In this document: positions 1-9,456 of the stretch, in pieces
Position numbering within the stretch: position 1 is the first letter of the stretch
Layout of the letters: each line of letters begins with the position of its first letter
Position numbers and translations under genes: made by a program
NCBI RefSeq assembly: GCF_036013975.1
Contig: NZ_CP107904.1
Coordinates: forward strand, 2,666,001 to 2,730,000
Direction: 5' to 3'
Length of the DNA stretch: 64,000 nucleotides
Source of the DNA: Kitasatospora sp. NBC_00458
GTDB taxonomy: Bacteria; Actinomycetota; Actinomycetes; Streptomycetales; Streptomycetaceae
Notes under the pieces: model-generated
Told to the model about the DNA's origin: nothing
Databases searched by the model: none
Seen by the model: only the letters and a program-made list of their open reading frames with translations

Positions 1-1
1 G

Positions 2-829
2 GTCGGGGTGCTCGCCGTGCGCAAGGGCGTCCGGTACTCCTCGCCGCTGCCCGCCGACGAGCGCGAGGCCGGCCGGGTGCCGGGGTACGTCAACGTGCCG
101 GCGATCGTCGCGGCGGCGGCCTCGCTGCGGGCGGTGCGGGCCGAGGCCGACCGGGAGAACGCCCGGCTGCACGCCCTGGTCGAGCGGATCCGGGCCGGGG
201 TGCCGCGACTGGTGCCCGAGGTGGAGGTGGTGGGCGACCCGGTGCGGCGGCTGCCGCACGTCGTCACCTTCTCCTGCCTCTACGTGGACGGCGAGGTGCT
301 GCTGACCGAGCTGGACCGGGCCGGCTTCGCGGTCTCCTCCGGCTCCTCCTGCACCTCGTCCACCCTGACCCCCAGCCACGTGCTGGCCGCGATGGGCGTG
401 CTCACCGAGGGGAACGTCCGGGTCTCGCTGCCGTTCGGCACCGCGGAGGCGGACGTCGAACGGTTCCTGTCCGTGCTGCCCGGACTGGTGGCCGGCGTCC
501 GCGCCCCGCTCGGACTGAACCTGTCCCTGCCGGCCCGGTCCGGGTCCGGCTCCGGGGAGCAGGAGCCGGCGCAGGAGCCGGCGGAGGAGCCGGCGACCGT
601 CCTCGACGCCCTCGGCAAGCGCTGCCCGCTGCCCGTCATCGAGCTGGCGAAGCGGATCGGCGGGGTGCCGGTGGGCGGGACGATCGCGGTGCTGGCCGAC
701 GACGAGGCGGCCCGGCTGGACGTCCCGGCCTGGTGCGGGATGCGCGGGCAGGAGTACCTGGGCGAGGCCCCGGCCGCCGAGTACGGCGGCGACCGGGGCA
801 CGGCCTACCTGGTGCGGCGGACCGCTTGA
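2..829 (+). CDS. Cysteine desulfurase-TusA fusion protein, 5'-truncated by window edge
   Basis: The reading frame is open to the first base, so the N-terminal part with the PLP lysine lies outside the window. The visible part starts in the large domain of a class V aminotransferase/cysteine desulfurase. It contains the active-site loop SSGSSCTSS, whose Cys (codon 350-352) would carry the persulfide taken from L-cysteine. After an acidic, Glu/Pro-rich linker comes a TusA-like domain with the CPLP motif (Cys codon 623-625), which in that family accepts persulfide sulfur. Donor and carrier are thus on one chain, a combination I recall from other actinomycetes. The convergent adenosine-kinase-like gene ends only 6 bp away, with no hairpin between. 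The downstream sulfur target cannot be read from the sequence. Confidence 0.9.
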   Translation, partial: VGVLAVRKGVRYSSPLPADEREAGRVPGYVNVPAIVAAAASLRAVRAEADRENARLHALVERIRAGVPRLVPEVEVVGDPVRRLPHVVTFSCLYVDGEVLLTELDRAGFAVSSGSSCTSSTLTPSHVLAAMGVLTEGNVRVSLPFGTAEADVERFLSVLPGLVAGVRAPLGLNLSLPARSGSGSGEQEPAQEPAEEPATVLDALGKRCPLPVIELAKRIGGVPVGGTIAVLADDEAARLDVPAWCGMRGQEYLGEAPAAEYGGDRGTAYLVRRTA

Positions 830-835
830 GGCGGA

Positions 836-1822
<987 letters not shown>

Positions 1823-1937
1823 TCAGAATGGCGGCAGGGCCATGGGACGGCGGGGGTGGAACCCACCCACGGTACCCGGCGGGAGGTGGGGGCCAGCAAG
1901 AATGCCTCGCACGGCACCCCCCGCCCCCGGCCGTGTA

Positions 1938-1951
1938 CTACCCCCCGGTAG
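1938..1951. promoter_or_regulatory. Inverted repeat CTACC-N4-GGTAG, possible operator
   Basis: The two 5-bp arms are perfect. The site lies between divergent genes, 125 bp before the adoK start and 113 bp before the small gene at 2064. Near-identical elements occur upstream of lpdA (17417-17430) and lipA (36306-36319). The binding protein is unknown. Confidence 0.35.
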
Positions 1952-2063
1952 CTCTGGTGGGGGCCGGAGGACCGGCCTAGGGTCGCTGACAGGGGCCGTT
2001 CCCGGCCCCGCCCTGGCCCGTGGCGTGTCCGCCGCGGCTCCGCTGGATCGGAAGTGATGGCCG

Positions 2064-2282
2064 ATGATGCCCAGTCACCACCCGCTGCGGGTTCCGCCCG
2101 CCCTGCTCGGCGACGCGGACGGCGATTCGCTGGACGCGCTGGTGGACTCCTCGCGGCGGCTGCGCCGGTTCTGGCCGCTGCTGGCGACCGGCCCGCAGGA
2201 CGCCGCCCCCGCCCGGGCCGCGCTGCGCGTCCCGTCCCGGACCCAGCGGCTGGTCGCGGGGATGCCCGAGTACGGGCTGTAG
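2064..2282 (+). CDS. Small hypothetical protein (72 aa)
   Basis: I do not recognise this short protein. It runs from two Met codons to MPEYGL with a basic, Arg-rich middle (SSRRLRRFW) and has no signal peptide or membrane segment. I chose ATG 2064 because GGAAG at 2050-2054 sits 9 nt upstream. A longer overlapping frame starting at 2054 uses the same stretch but would place the ribosome site inside its own start. It lies between divergent adoK and a lipoprotein gene on the same strand. It could be a small conserved streptomycete protein or chance coding potential in GC-rich DNA. Confidence 0.45.
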   Translation: MMPSHHPLRVPPALLGDADGDSLDALVDSSRRLRRFWPLLATGPQDAAPARAALRVPSRTQRLVAGMPEYGL

Positions 2283-2396
2283 GGCGTTCGGGAGCACTCG
2301 CCGGGCGTGCGCGGGAACCGGAATCGTCCGGGGCACGTCACACCGGCGCGGTGCGGCCCCTGAGGCGTGCCGCTGAGCCCTCGGGAGGAAGTACAG

Positions 2397-3143
2397 ATGG
2401 ATCTGGAGACGATGCCCCGGCGTTCCGGCCGGGCACGCGCGGTGGCGCTGGCGGGTCTGGTCCTGGCGGCGGCGGCCGCACTGGCCGGGTGCGGTGACAC
2501 GGGGAGCGGGGCGGGCTCGGACGCGGCCCCCGGTACGCGGGAGCCGTCGGCGGGCGCGCCCTCCTCCCCCGGTGCGACGGGCGCCGCCGAGAACCCGCCG
2601 GCGTCCGTGCAGGCCCCGGCCTCCCCGTCGGCCCCGGCTCCGGTGACCACCCCGCCGGCCGACCCCACGGCGACCGCCCCCGACCCCCGGCCGGCCAGTC
2701 CCGCCCCGGCGACCACCGTCCCGGGCCCGGCCCTGACCCCGACCCCGGCGCCGACGCCGCCCGGCGGCAACGGCATCGCGGTCGGCGAGCCGCCGCCGAA
2801 CGGCACCCCGACCGGTTCGCAGGTGCACCCGGCGATCACCTACCGGGCGGACGGCAACAAGTTGACGGTCTGGTTCTACGGCGGGGTCTGCCAGCGGTAC
2901 GCGCTCAAGGCCGACGAGTCGCACCCGGGCCGGGTGGACGTCCGGGTGACCACCGCTGCGCCGATACCGGCCGGGCAGGCCTGCGCCGACCTGGCCAAGC
3001 GGCAGACCGTGGCCTTCGACCTGAAGCAGCCGCTGCAGGGCCGTACGGTGACCGACCTGGCGACCGGCCGGGAGGTGCCGCTGGAGGCCGATCCGCACAT
3101 CGGCCCGGAGCCGGTCGGACCGGAGATCGCCGGCACCCCGTAG
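2397..3143 (+). CDS. Secreted lipoprotein with Ala/Pro-rich stalk
   Basis: The protein has 248 residues. The start at ATG 2397 is set by GGAGGA at 2384-2389; an earlier in-frame start at 2367 lacks a site. The N-terminus has Arg residues, a hydrophobic Ala/Leu core and a lipobox LAGC (Cys32), so it should be lipidated and held at the outer face of the membrane. Residues about 35-130 form a low-complexity Pro/Ala/Thr/Ser stalk. The last about 105 residues form a compact domain with two Cys (in GGVCQRYA and GQACADLA) that may pair. Function is unknown; the layout is that of many actinobacterial surface lipoproteins. Confidence 0.8.
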   Translation: MDLETMPRRSGRARAVALAGLVLAAAAALAGCGDTGSGAGSDAAPGTREPSAGAPSSPGATGAAENPPASVQAPASPSAPAPVTTPPADPTATAPDPRPASPAPATTVPGPALTPTPAPTPPGGNGIAVGEPPPNGTPTGSQVHPAITYRADGNKLTVWFYGGVCQRYALKADESHPGRVDVRVTTAAPIPAGQACADLAKRQTVAFDLKQPLQGRTVTDLATGREVPLEADPHIGPEPVGPEIAGTP

Positions 3144-3207
3144 CCGGCGCTCCGCAGACGGCGCCCCGTCGGCGGTGCCCCGTGGAGGAAACGTTTCGCG
3201 GACACGA

Positions 3208-3242
3208 CGAAGGCGGCCCCGGGAGTCCCGGGGCCGCCTTCG
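3208..3242. terminator. Bidirectional hairpin terminator
   Basis: Perfect 17-bp inverted repeat (3208-3224 with 3226-3242) between the convergent lipoprotein and erpA genes. The arms begin CGAAGGCGGCC. Confidence 0.85.
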
Positions 3243-3251
3243 GTCGAACCC

Positions 3252-3605
3252 TTAGCTGAACGAGTCGCCGCAGGCGCAGGAGCCCGTGGCGTTCGGGTTG
3301 TCGATCGTGAAGCCCTGCTTCTCGATGGTGTCGACGAAGTCGACGGTGGCGCCGCCCAGGTACGGGGCGCTCATCCGGTCGGTGACGACCTTCACGCCGT
3401 CGAAGTCCTTCAGGACGTCGCCGTCGAGCGAGCGCTCGTCGAAGAACAGCTGGTAACGCAGGCCGGAGCAGCCACCGGGCTGGACGGCGACCCGCAGCGC
3501 GAGGTCCTCGCGGCCTTCCTGCTCCAGCAGGGCCTTGACCTTGCCCGCGGCGGCGTCGGTGAGGAGGATGCCACTCTCTACGGTGGTCTCGTCCTGGACG
3601 GTCAT
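3252..3605 (-). CDS. erpA: Iron-sulfur cluster insertion protein ErpA (A-type carrier)
   Basis: A 117-residue HesB/IscA/ErpA protein of normal family length. The three conserved cysteines are present: one in GGCSGLRY and two in the C-terminal CACGDSF. A-type carriers bind an Fe-S cluster with these and hand it to apo-enzymes. I chose the ATG at 3605 because GGGAGAAAG lies just upstream on this strand; the frame stays open another 300 bp without homology. Nearby genes that may need clusters or sulfur transfer (desulfurase-TusA, nadA, lipA) make the setting sensible, but linkage is not proof of partnership. Confidence 0.93.
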   Translation of the reverse strand: MTVQDETTVESGILLTDAAAGKVKALLEQEGREDLALRVAVQPGGCSGLRYQLFFDERSLDGDVLKDFDGVKVVTDRMSAPYLGGATVDFVDTIEKQGFTIDNPNATGSCACGDSFS

Positions 3606-3840
3606 CTGCTTTCTCCCGGTCTTGACGACGGTTCTGCCGCCAGTGCCAACCAACGGCCGTCCGGTTTCATTTCCCGGGCGGCGGGTGTATTCGGCTGGTC
3701 CGCGACGGCGGGGCTTCCGTGGGCCGGGTGTGCCACCCGCTCCTACGCTCCCCATGCTCGCACACCGGCAGGGCGGGCGGTCACCGCCGAGTGGTCCGAT
3801 CCCGGCGAACCGGCCCCGCGGCGGCGCCGGTGCGGCCAGG

Positions 3841-4728
3841 ATGGAGGACATGATCCTGCGCCTGGTCCAGGACACCGCCGCCGACGCGGAGGTCGTCCAG
3901 CACATCGCCCGCGCCGCGTTCGCCTCGCTGCCCGACTCACCCGGGCAGGACCCGCGGGCCCCGCACGGCCCGCCGCCCGCCTACCAGCTGGCCCGGACCA
4001 GACACCTGGTGCGCACCGATCCGCAGGGCTGCTGGCTGGCCGAGGACGACGGCGGACCGGTCGGCGCCGTGCTGTCGCTGCGCCGCGAGGGGGTGTGGAT
4101 GCTGGCGCTGCTCGTGGTGCTGCCGGACGCGCAGGGCAAGGGCGTGGGCCGGCTGCTGATGGAGCGGGCCACCGCGTACGGGCGGGGCTGCCTGCGCGGC
4201 ATGCTCTGCGCCTCGCCGTCCCCGGCGGCCGCCCGCCGGTACCGCCTGGCCGGGTTCACCCTGCACCCGGCGATGCAGCTGACCGGGCGGGTGGACCGGT
4301 CCGGGCTGCTCGACCCCGGGGACATCCCGGTGCACCCGGGCAACGCCACCCACCGGCACCTGCTGGACTCGGTGGACCGGCGGCTGCGCGGCGCCGCGCA
4401 CGGCCCCGACCACGAGCTGCTGCTGGCGCACTGCGAGGAGCTGCTGGTCGCGGACGCGCTGGCGGGCAGCGGCTACTGCTACCGGGACGGCGGCGAGGTG
4501 CGGCTGCTGGCGGCCACCTCGAAGCGGATCGCCGTCCGGCTGCTGCGTGAGGCGCTGGCGCGGGTGCCGGACGGGGTGGAGGCGCGGGTGGAGGCGCTGA
4601 CCGCCGAGCAGGAGTGGGCCGTGGACGTCGGGCTGGAGGTGGGCCTGACCCTGGAGACCCGCGGCTACGTCGGCCTGCGCGGGATGCGCCCGCCGTCGCC
4701 GTACGTGCCGAACGGCGGGCTGCTGTAG
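3841..4728 (+). CDS. GNAT-family N-acetyltransferase
   Basis: About 295 residues. The acetyl-CoA-binding motif A is clear at LLVVLPDAQGKGVGRLLM (Q-x-x-G-x-G/A), roughly residues 95-112. The C-terminal half (about residues 150-295) is longer than a single GNAT domain and ends in a second GNAT-like region (VGLTLETRGYVGLRGM), so this may be a two-lobed acetyltransferase. The start is uncertain. ATG 3841 and ATG 3850 are both in frame; GGAGG at 3843-3847 is too close to serve the second. The longer frame from 3535 overlaps the 5' part and upstream region of erpA and is unlikely. The substrate is unknown. Confidence 0.8.
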   Translation: MEDMILRLVQDTAADAEVVQHIARAAFASLPDSPGQDPRAPHGPPPAYQLARTRHLVRTDPQGCWLAEDDGGPVGAVLSLRREGVWMLALLVVLPDAQGKGVGRLLMERATAYGRGCLRGMLCASPSPAAARRYRLAGFTLHPAMQLTGRVDRSGLLDPGDIPVHPGNATHRHLLDSVDRRLRGAAHGPDHELLLAHCEELLVADALAGSGYCYRDGGEVRLLAATSKRIAVRLLREALARVPDGVEARVEALTAEQEWAVDVGLEVGLTLETRGYVGLRGMRPPSPYVPNGGLL

Positions 4729-4747
4729 CGCGCCCGCCGGGGACGCG

Positions 4748-4780
4748 CGAACCCCCGCCGGGCGCACCGGCGGGGGTTCG
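4748..4780. terminator. Bidirectional hairpin terminator
   Basis: Perfect 14-bp stem (4748-4761 with 4767-4780) with a 5-nt loop, between the convergent acetyltransferase and decarboxylase genes. Confidence 0.85.
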
Positions 4781-4812
4781 GGGAGCGTGCGGGACGCGTT
4801 CCGGGCGCGTGC

Positions 4813-6180
4813 CTAGACCATCGTGTCGAGGATCTCGCGGACCATCTCCATGGTGGTGCCCGGGTGCAGGAAGGCGAAGCGGGCCACCGTCTCGCCGTCC
4901 CAGCCGGTGGGGGTGACGAAGCCGATCTGGTCCGCGAGCAGCTGCTGCGACCAGCGGTAGTAGTCGTCGTTGGTCCAGCCGGTGCGCTTGAAGCAGACGG
5001 CGGAGAGCTGCGGGTCGAAGAGCAGCTCCAGGTGCTCGGACTCGCGGATCAGCCGGGCGGTGTCCTGGGCCAGCTTGAGCCCGGCCTCGATGGCGTCGGT
5101 GTACGCCTGGACGCCGTGCACGGCGAGCGAGAACCAGAGCGGCAGGCCGCGGGCGCGCCGGGTCAGGTGGTAGGCGTAGTCGGTGGGGTTCCACTCGTCG
5201 CCCTCGGTGTGCAGGACGTCCAGGTAGGAGGCGTCCTGGGTGTGCACGGCGCGGGCGAGCTGGGGGTTGCGGTAGATCAGCGCGGCGCAGTCGAACGGGG
5301 CGAACAGCCACTTGTGCGGGTCCACCACGAAGGAGTCGGCGTGCTCGATGCCGTCGTAGCGGGCGCGCACGGAGGGGGCGAAGAGGCCCGCGCCGCCGTA
5401 GGCGCCGTCCACGTGGAACCACAGGTCGCGCTCGCGGGCGACCTCGGAGAGGCCCTGGAGGTCGTCGACGATGCCCTCGTTGGTGGTGCCGCCGGTGCCG
5501 ACGACCGCGATCACCGTCTCGGGGTTCGGGTCGGCGGCCAGGGCGGCGCGCAGTGCCTCGCCCGTGAACCGGCGGTCCACGGTCGGGACCTTGAAGGCCT
5601 CGACGCCGATGATGTTGAAGGTGTTCTTGACCGAGGAGTGCACCTGGTCGGCGACGGCGATCCGCAGCCGCGCCTCCGGGCCGACGCCGAGGCGGCGGCG
5701 GGCGGTGTCGCGGGCGACGACGAGGGCGGAGAGGTTGCCGGCCGAGCCGCCGGAGACGAAGGTGCCGCCGGCCGTGGCGGGCATGCCCGCGCGGTCCGCG
5801 ATCAGGCGCAGCACCTGGTTCTCGGCGGCGATGGCACCGGCCGCCTCCAGCCAGGAGATGCCCTGGAGCGAGGCGCAGGAGACGACCATGTCGAAGAGCA
5901 GCGCGGCCTTGGTCGGGGCGCACGGGATGAACGAGAGGTAGCGCGGGCTGTCGGCGGAGATCACCGCGCGGGAGAGCTCGTGGTCGTACAGCTTGAGCAC
6001 GTCGGCCGGGTTGTTGCCGTCCTGGTTGAGCAGGCCGGACAGCTGGGTGCGCAGGTGCTCGCCGTCGCCGGGGTGGTCGAGCGGGACGGGGTCGTACTGC
6101 AGCCGGTCGCGCATGTAGTCGAAAACCAGGTCGACCAGGTCGCTGTCGGGCCGGTGCATGCGGTCGGGGGCTGCGGACAC
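4813..6180 (-). CDS. PLP-dependent group II amino-acid decarboxylase
   Basis: A 455-residue PLP enzyme of the glutamate/aromatic-amino-acid decarboxylase fold. The lysine that binds PLP is in VVDPHKWLFAPFD. Other family marks are SGGSAGNLSALVVARD and the HVDGAYGGAGLF stretch that packs on the cofactor. I chose GTG 6180 because GAGAGGGA precedes it; a frame from 6237 adds only a Pro-rich leader. An Lrp/AsnC regulator lies upstream on the same strand, a common pairing in which the regulator senses the amino acid. The substrate (for example aromatic amino acid, glutamate or diaminobutyrate) cannot be told from sequence alone. Confidence 0.88.
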   Translation of the reverse strand: MSAAPDRMHRPDSDLVDLVFDYMRDRLQYDPVPLDHPGDGEHLRTQLSGLLNQDGNNPADVLKLYDHELSRAVISADSPRYLSFIPCAPTKAALLFDMVVSCASLQGISWLEAAGAIAAENQVLRLIADRAGMPATAGGTFVSGGSAGNLSALVVARDTARRRLGVGPEARLRIAVADQVHSSVKNTFNIIGVEAFKVPTVDRRFTGEALRAALAADPNPETVIAVVGTGGTTNEGIVDDLQGLSEVARERDLWFHVDGAYGGAGLFAPSVRARYDGIEHADSFVVDPHKWLFAPFDCAALIYRNPQLARAVHTQDASYLDVLHTEGDEWNPTDYAYHLTRRARGLPLWFSLAVHGVQAYTDAIEAGLKLAQDTARLIRESEHLELLFDPQLSAVCFKRTGWTNDDYYRWSQQLLADQIGFVTPTGWDGETVARFAFLHPGTTMEMVREILDTMV

Positions 6181-6420
6181 GGGTGTCCCTCTCGGCTGTG
6201 GGGGTCGGGGAGGGCCCGGTGGCACGGGGGTTGGCACCGTACTGCCGGACGTGATCAGCGTAGGCAGCCCCGGGCTTCCGCCGCGCGTCGGAACGCGGCC
6301 GGTCAGGCAGGTTTCGGGCGTCTTCGGCGGGGCCCGCGCAGGAATCCTGCGCGGGCGCGGAATCGGCCGTCCGGGGGCTGTCCGCGGCCCGTCCGCGGGC
6401 CGTCCGCGGGCGCCCCGCGG

Positions 6421-6885
6421 TCAGCCGATGAGCTGGGAGAGGACCACCGAGGAGCGGCTGCGCTGGACGCCGGGCTCGCGGCGGATCCGTTCGATGACCG
6501 CCTCCAGGTGCCGCATGTCGGCGGCGCGCAGGTGGACCAGTGCGTCCGGGTCGCCGGTGACCGTCCAGGCGGCGATCACCTCGGGGAACTGGCGCAGGCT
6601 GGCCAGGATCTCCTCGGGTGCGGTCCGCTCCCGGCAGTAGACCTCGACGAAGGCCTCGGTCTGCCAGCCGAGGACCGCGGGGTCGAGCACCACGGTGAAG
6701 CCGCGGACCACCCCGCGCGCCCGCAGCCGGTCGATCCGGCGGCGGACGGCGGTGGCGGAGAGGTTCACCTGCAGGCCGATCTCGGCGTACGAGGCACGGC
6801 CGTCCCCGGCCAGCCGGGCGAGGAGCATGCGGTCGGTCTCGTCCAGGGTGGCCCCGACCGTCTCGTGCGCTCGACTGCTGCTCAT
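6421..6885 (-). CDS. Lrp/AsnC-family transcriptional regulator
   Basis: A 154-residue protein with the two standard Lrp/AsnC domains. The N-terminal winged HTH (LDETDRMLLARLAGDGRASY, then SATAVRRRIDRL) fills about residues 13-60. The C-terminal RAM/AsnC effector domain (EVIAAWTVTGDPDALVHLRA) fills about residues 70-145. The start at 6885 is preceded by GGAG; an upstream Met at 6915 lacks a site. It sits about 240 bp upstream of the PLP decarboxylase on the same strand and is a reasonable candidate for its amino-acid-responsive regulator. The stretch between them holds GC-rich repeats of GTCCGCGG type (6360-6410). Confidence 0.92.
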   Translation of the reverse strand: MSSSRAHETVGATLDETDRMLLARLAGDGRASYAEIGLQVNLSATAVRRRIDRLRARGVVRGFTVVLDPAVLGWQTEAFVEVYCRERTAPEEILASLRQFPEVIAAWTVTGDPDALVHLRAADMRHLEAVIERIRREPGVQRSRSSVVLSQLIG

Positions 6886-7033
6886 CGGTGCGGGGCTCCA
6901 CGGGTCGTGCGGCATCGGGGACGGGGGCGGGGCGACGACGGCCCGCCGAAACGGTTCTGCACCATTCTGGCGGATGACAGGACCGAGTCCACCGCTGGCA
7001 GATGACGGCCGTCGGTCGGTCCGCCGTCCCGCC

Positions 7034-7957
7034 TCAGTCCACCAGCAGCACGATCTTGCCCCGGGTGCGGCCCTCCGCGCTGAGCGCCTGGGCGGAGGCG
7101 GCCTGGGCCAGCGGGAACACGGACGCGACGGTCACGGTCAGCCGGCCCGCGTCGGCGAGCGCCGCCAGCTCGGCCAGCCCGGCGGCGTCGGGGCGGACCC
7201 AGACGTAGTGGCCGCCGCGCGCCTTCACGCCGAAGTCGGCGATCGAGGCGATCCGCGCCAGGTCCGCGACCAGCCCGGCCGAGACCTCGACGGCGTCGCC
7301 GCCGACCAGGTCCAGCGCGGCGTCCACGCCCGCCGGGGCCAGGGCCCGGACCCGGTCCGCCAGCCCCTCGCCGTGGGCGACCGGCTCGGCGCCGAGACCG
7401 CGCAGGTAGGCGTGGTTGCGCTCGCCCGCGGTGCCGATCACCCGGGCCCCGGCGGCCCGCGCGATCTGGACGGCCAGGTGGCCGACCCCGCCCGCGGCGG
7501 CGTGCACCAGGACGGTGTCGCCCGCGCCCACGCCGACCGCCCGCAGGGCCTGGAGGGCGGTGAGCCCGGCCAGCGGCAGTCCGCCGGCCTGCGCCCAGTC
7601 CAGCGCGGCCGGCTTGCGGGCCAGTGTGCGGACGGGTGCGGAGACCAGTTCGGCGTAGGTGCCGTGCTCGACCGAGTCCTTGCGGACGTAGCCGTAGACC
7701 TCGTCGCCGGGGGCGAACTCGGTGACCCCGCCACCGACCGCGCGCACCACCCCGGCGGCGTCCCAGCCCATCACCAGCGGGAAGTGCGCGTCGAGCAGGC
7801 CGTCCAGCCGGCCGTCCCGCACCTTCCAGTCCACCGGGTTCACCCCGGCCGCCCTGACCTGCACCAGTACCGAGTCCGGGCCGACCTTCGGGTCCGGCAG
7901 GTCGGTGTACTCGACCACCTCGGGGCCGCCGTAGCGGCGGATCGCGATTGCCTTCAT
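7034..7957 (-). CDS. NADP-dependent quinone oxidoreductase-like MDR protein
   Basis: A 307-residue medium-chain dehydrogenase/reductase of the zinc-free quinone oxidoreductase group. The start (MKAIAIRRYGGPEVVEY) and AAGVNPVDWKVRDG are typical. The nucleotide-binding turn is HAAAGGVGHLAVQIARAAGARVIG near residues 147-170. Zinc-ligand cysteines are absent, as expected for quinone or enone reductases that use NADPH. The start is set at 7957 because homology begins there, although only a weak GGCTGG precedes it and the frame runs to 8035. The physiological substrate is not predictable. Confidence 0.88.
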   Translation of the reverse strand: MKAIAIRRYGGPEVVEYTDLPDPKVGPDSVLVQVRAAGVNPVDWKVRDGRLDGLLDAHFPLVMGWDAAGVVRAVGGGVTEFAPGDEVYGYVRKDSVEHGTYAELVSAPVRTLARKPAALDWAQAGGLPLAGLTALQALRAVGVGAGDTVLVHAAAGGVGHLAVQIARAAGARVIGTAGERNHAYLRGLGAEPVAHGEGLADRVRALAPAGVDAALDLVGGDAVEVSAGLVADLARIASIADFGVKARGGHYVWVRPDAAGLAELAALADAGRLTVTVASVFPLAQAASAQALSAEGRTRGKIVLLVD

Positions 7958-8087
7958 GGGGCCAGCCAAACCCGGGCGGCCGCGGATCCCGGCTCGGCCA
8001 CGCCGGACCGCGCCATAACTTCCCTCCCGCCGCACCGCGGCGCACCGAACCGTCGAGCGGTTCTCGTCACATCGACAGGACGGCCAT

Positions 8088-8145
8088 CGTCACTCTGACG
8101 CTAACCGGTTATCATAGATTGCGTCAGATAGACGAAAAGGCGTCA
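8088..8145 (+). promoter_or_regulatory. nadA promoter region with repeated GCGTCA half-sites
   Basis: TCTGACGC (8094-8101) and GCGTCAGA (8121-8128) are a perfect 8-bp inverted pair. A third GCGTCA lies at 8140-8145, exactly 19 bp after the second. A -10-like TATCAT (8110-8115) lies between the arms and AACCGGTT (8103-8110) is palindromic. This layout suits repressor binding across the promoter. The regulator is not identified. Confidence 0.45.
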
Positions 8146-8179
8146 CCGCTCGATCGGCCGCACAGAAGGGCACCCGCCC

Positions 8180-9364
8180 GTGACCACCACCATCACCGAG
8201 ACCTACGGCGTCGACCCCGCTCCGACGCCGCTCGCTCTGCTGCTGCTCGGCCGTGAGGCCGACCCGAACAGCGAGCGCGGCGTCGAGTGCCCCGGCGACC
8301 TCCCGCCGGCCTCCGACCCGGACCTCGTCCAGCGCGCCCGCGCGGCCAAGGCCGCCCTCGGGAACCGCGTCTTCATCCTGGGCCACCACTACCAGCGCGA
8401 CGAGGTGATCGAGTTCGCCGACGTCACCGGCGACTCCTTCAAGCTCGCCCGCGACGCGGCGGCCCGCCCGGAGGCCGAGTACATCGTCTTCTGCGGTGTG
8501 CACTTCATGGCCGAGTCGGCCGACATCCTCACCGGCGACGCCCAGCAGGTCATCCTGCCGGACCTCGCGGCCGGGTGTTCGATGGCCGACATGGCCACCG
8601 CCGAGCAGGTCGCCGAGTGCTGGGACGCGCTGACCGACGCCGGCATAGCCGACGTCACCGTCCCGGTCTCGTACATGAACTCCTCCGCCGACATCAAGGC
8701 CTTCACCGGCCGGCACGGCGGCACCATCTGCACCTCCTCCAACGCCAAGCGGGCCCTGGAGTGGGCCTTCGAGCAGGGCCAAAAGGTGCTGTTCCTGCCC
8801 GACCAGCACCTCGGCCGCAACACCGCGGTGCGCGACATGGGCTTCTCGCCGGACGACTGCGTCGTCTACAACCCGCACAAGCCGAACGGCGGCCTCACCG
8901 CCGAGCAGCTGCGCGCGGCGAAGATGATCCTCTGGCGCGGCCACTGCTCGGTGCACGGCCGGTTCAGCCTGGACTCGGTGAACGACGTCCGCGCCCGGAT
9001 CCCCGGCGTCAACGTCCTCGTGCACCCCGAGTGCAAGCACGAGGTCGTCGCGGCCGCCGACATGGTGGGCTCGACCGAGTACATCATCAAGGCGCTGGAC
9101 GCCGCCGAGCCCGGCTCCAAGTGGGCCATCGGCACCGAGCTGAACCTGGTCCGCCGGCTCGCCAAGGCGCACCCGGACAAGGAGGTCGTCTTCCTCGACC
9201 GGGCGGTCTGCTTCTGCTCCACCATGAACCGGATCGACCTGCCGCACCTGGTCTGGGCGCTGGAGTCGCTGGTCGAGGGCCGGGTGCCGAACGTGATCCG
9301 CGTCGACCCGGAGACCGAGAAGTACGCCAAGGCCGCGCTGGACCGGATGCTGGCCCTGCCGTAG
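8180..9364 (+). CDS. nadA: Quinolinate synthase A
   Basis: A 394-residue NadA that condenses iminoaspartate with dihydroxyacetone phosphate to quinolinate, the second step of de novo NAD synthesis. Visible marks are GHHYQRDEVIEFAD near residue 70, HPECKHEVV, and widely spaced cysteines (for example in AAGCSMADM and RAVCFCSTMNR) able to hold the [4Fe-4S] cluster. The GTG start at 8180 follows GAAGGG (8165-8170). No nadB or nadC lies next to it, so it appears monocistronic, closed by a strong hairpin. The upstream region holds repeated GCGTCA half-sites that suggest dedicated control. Confidence 0.95.
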   Translation: MTTTITETYGVDPAPTPLALLLLGREADPNSERGVECPGDLPPASDPDLVQRARAAKAALGNRVFILGHHYQRDEVIEFADVTGDSFKLARDAAARPEAEYIVFCGVHFMAESADILTGDAQQVILPDLAAGCSMADMATAEQVAECWDALTDAGIADVTVPVSYMNSSADIKAFTGRHGGTICTSSNAKRALEWAFEQGQKVLFLPDQHLGRNTAVRDMGFSPDDCVVYNPHKPNGGLTAEQLRAAKMILWRGHCSVHGRFSLDSVNDVRARIPGVNVLVHPECKHEVVAAADMVGSTEYIIKALDAAEPGSKWAIGTELNLVRRLAKAHPDKEVVFLDRAVCFCSTMNRIDLPHLVWALESLVEGRVPNVIRVDPETEKYAKAALDRMLALP

Positions 9365-9395
9365 CCGCGGCCGCCGGCCGGGAGACGACCGGAAG

Positions 9396-9434
9396 AAGGG
9401 CGGGCCCCCTCCGTCACGGAGGGGGCCCGCCCTT
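9396..9434. terminator. Bidirectional hairpin terminator after nadA
   Basis: Perfect 18-bp stem (9396-9413 with 9417-9434) and a TCA loop, followed by GTGT. It lies between convergent nadA and pspAA. Confidence 0.9.
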
Positions 9435-9456
9435 GTGTCTGGCGCGGAGACGGCGG

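Noticed and set aside
4256..6901. 881-codon reverse frame over the decarboxylase and Lrp genes
   Set aside because: It is out of frame with both real genes, and its Arg/Pro-rich composition marks it as a shadow.
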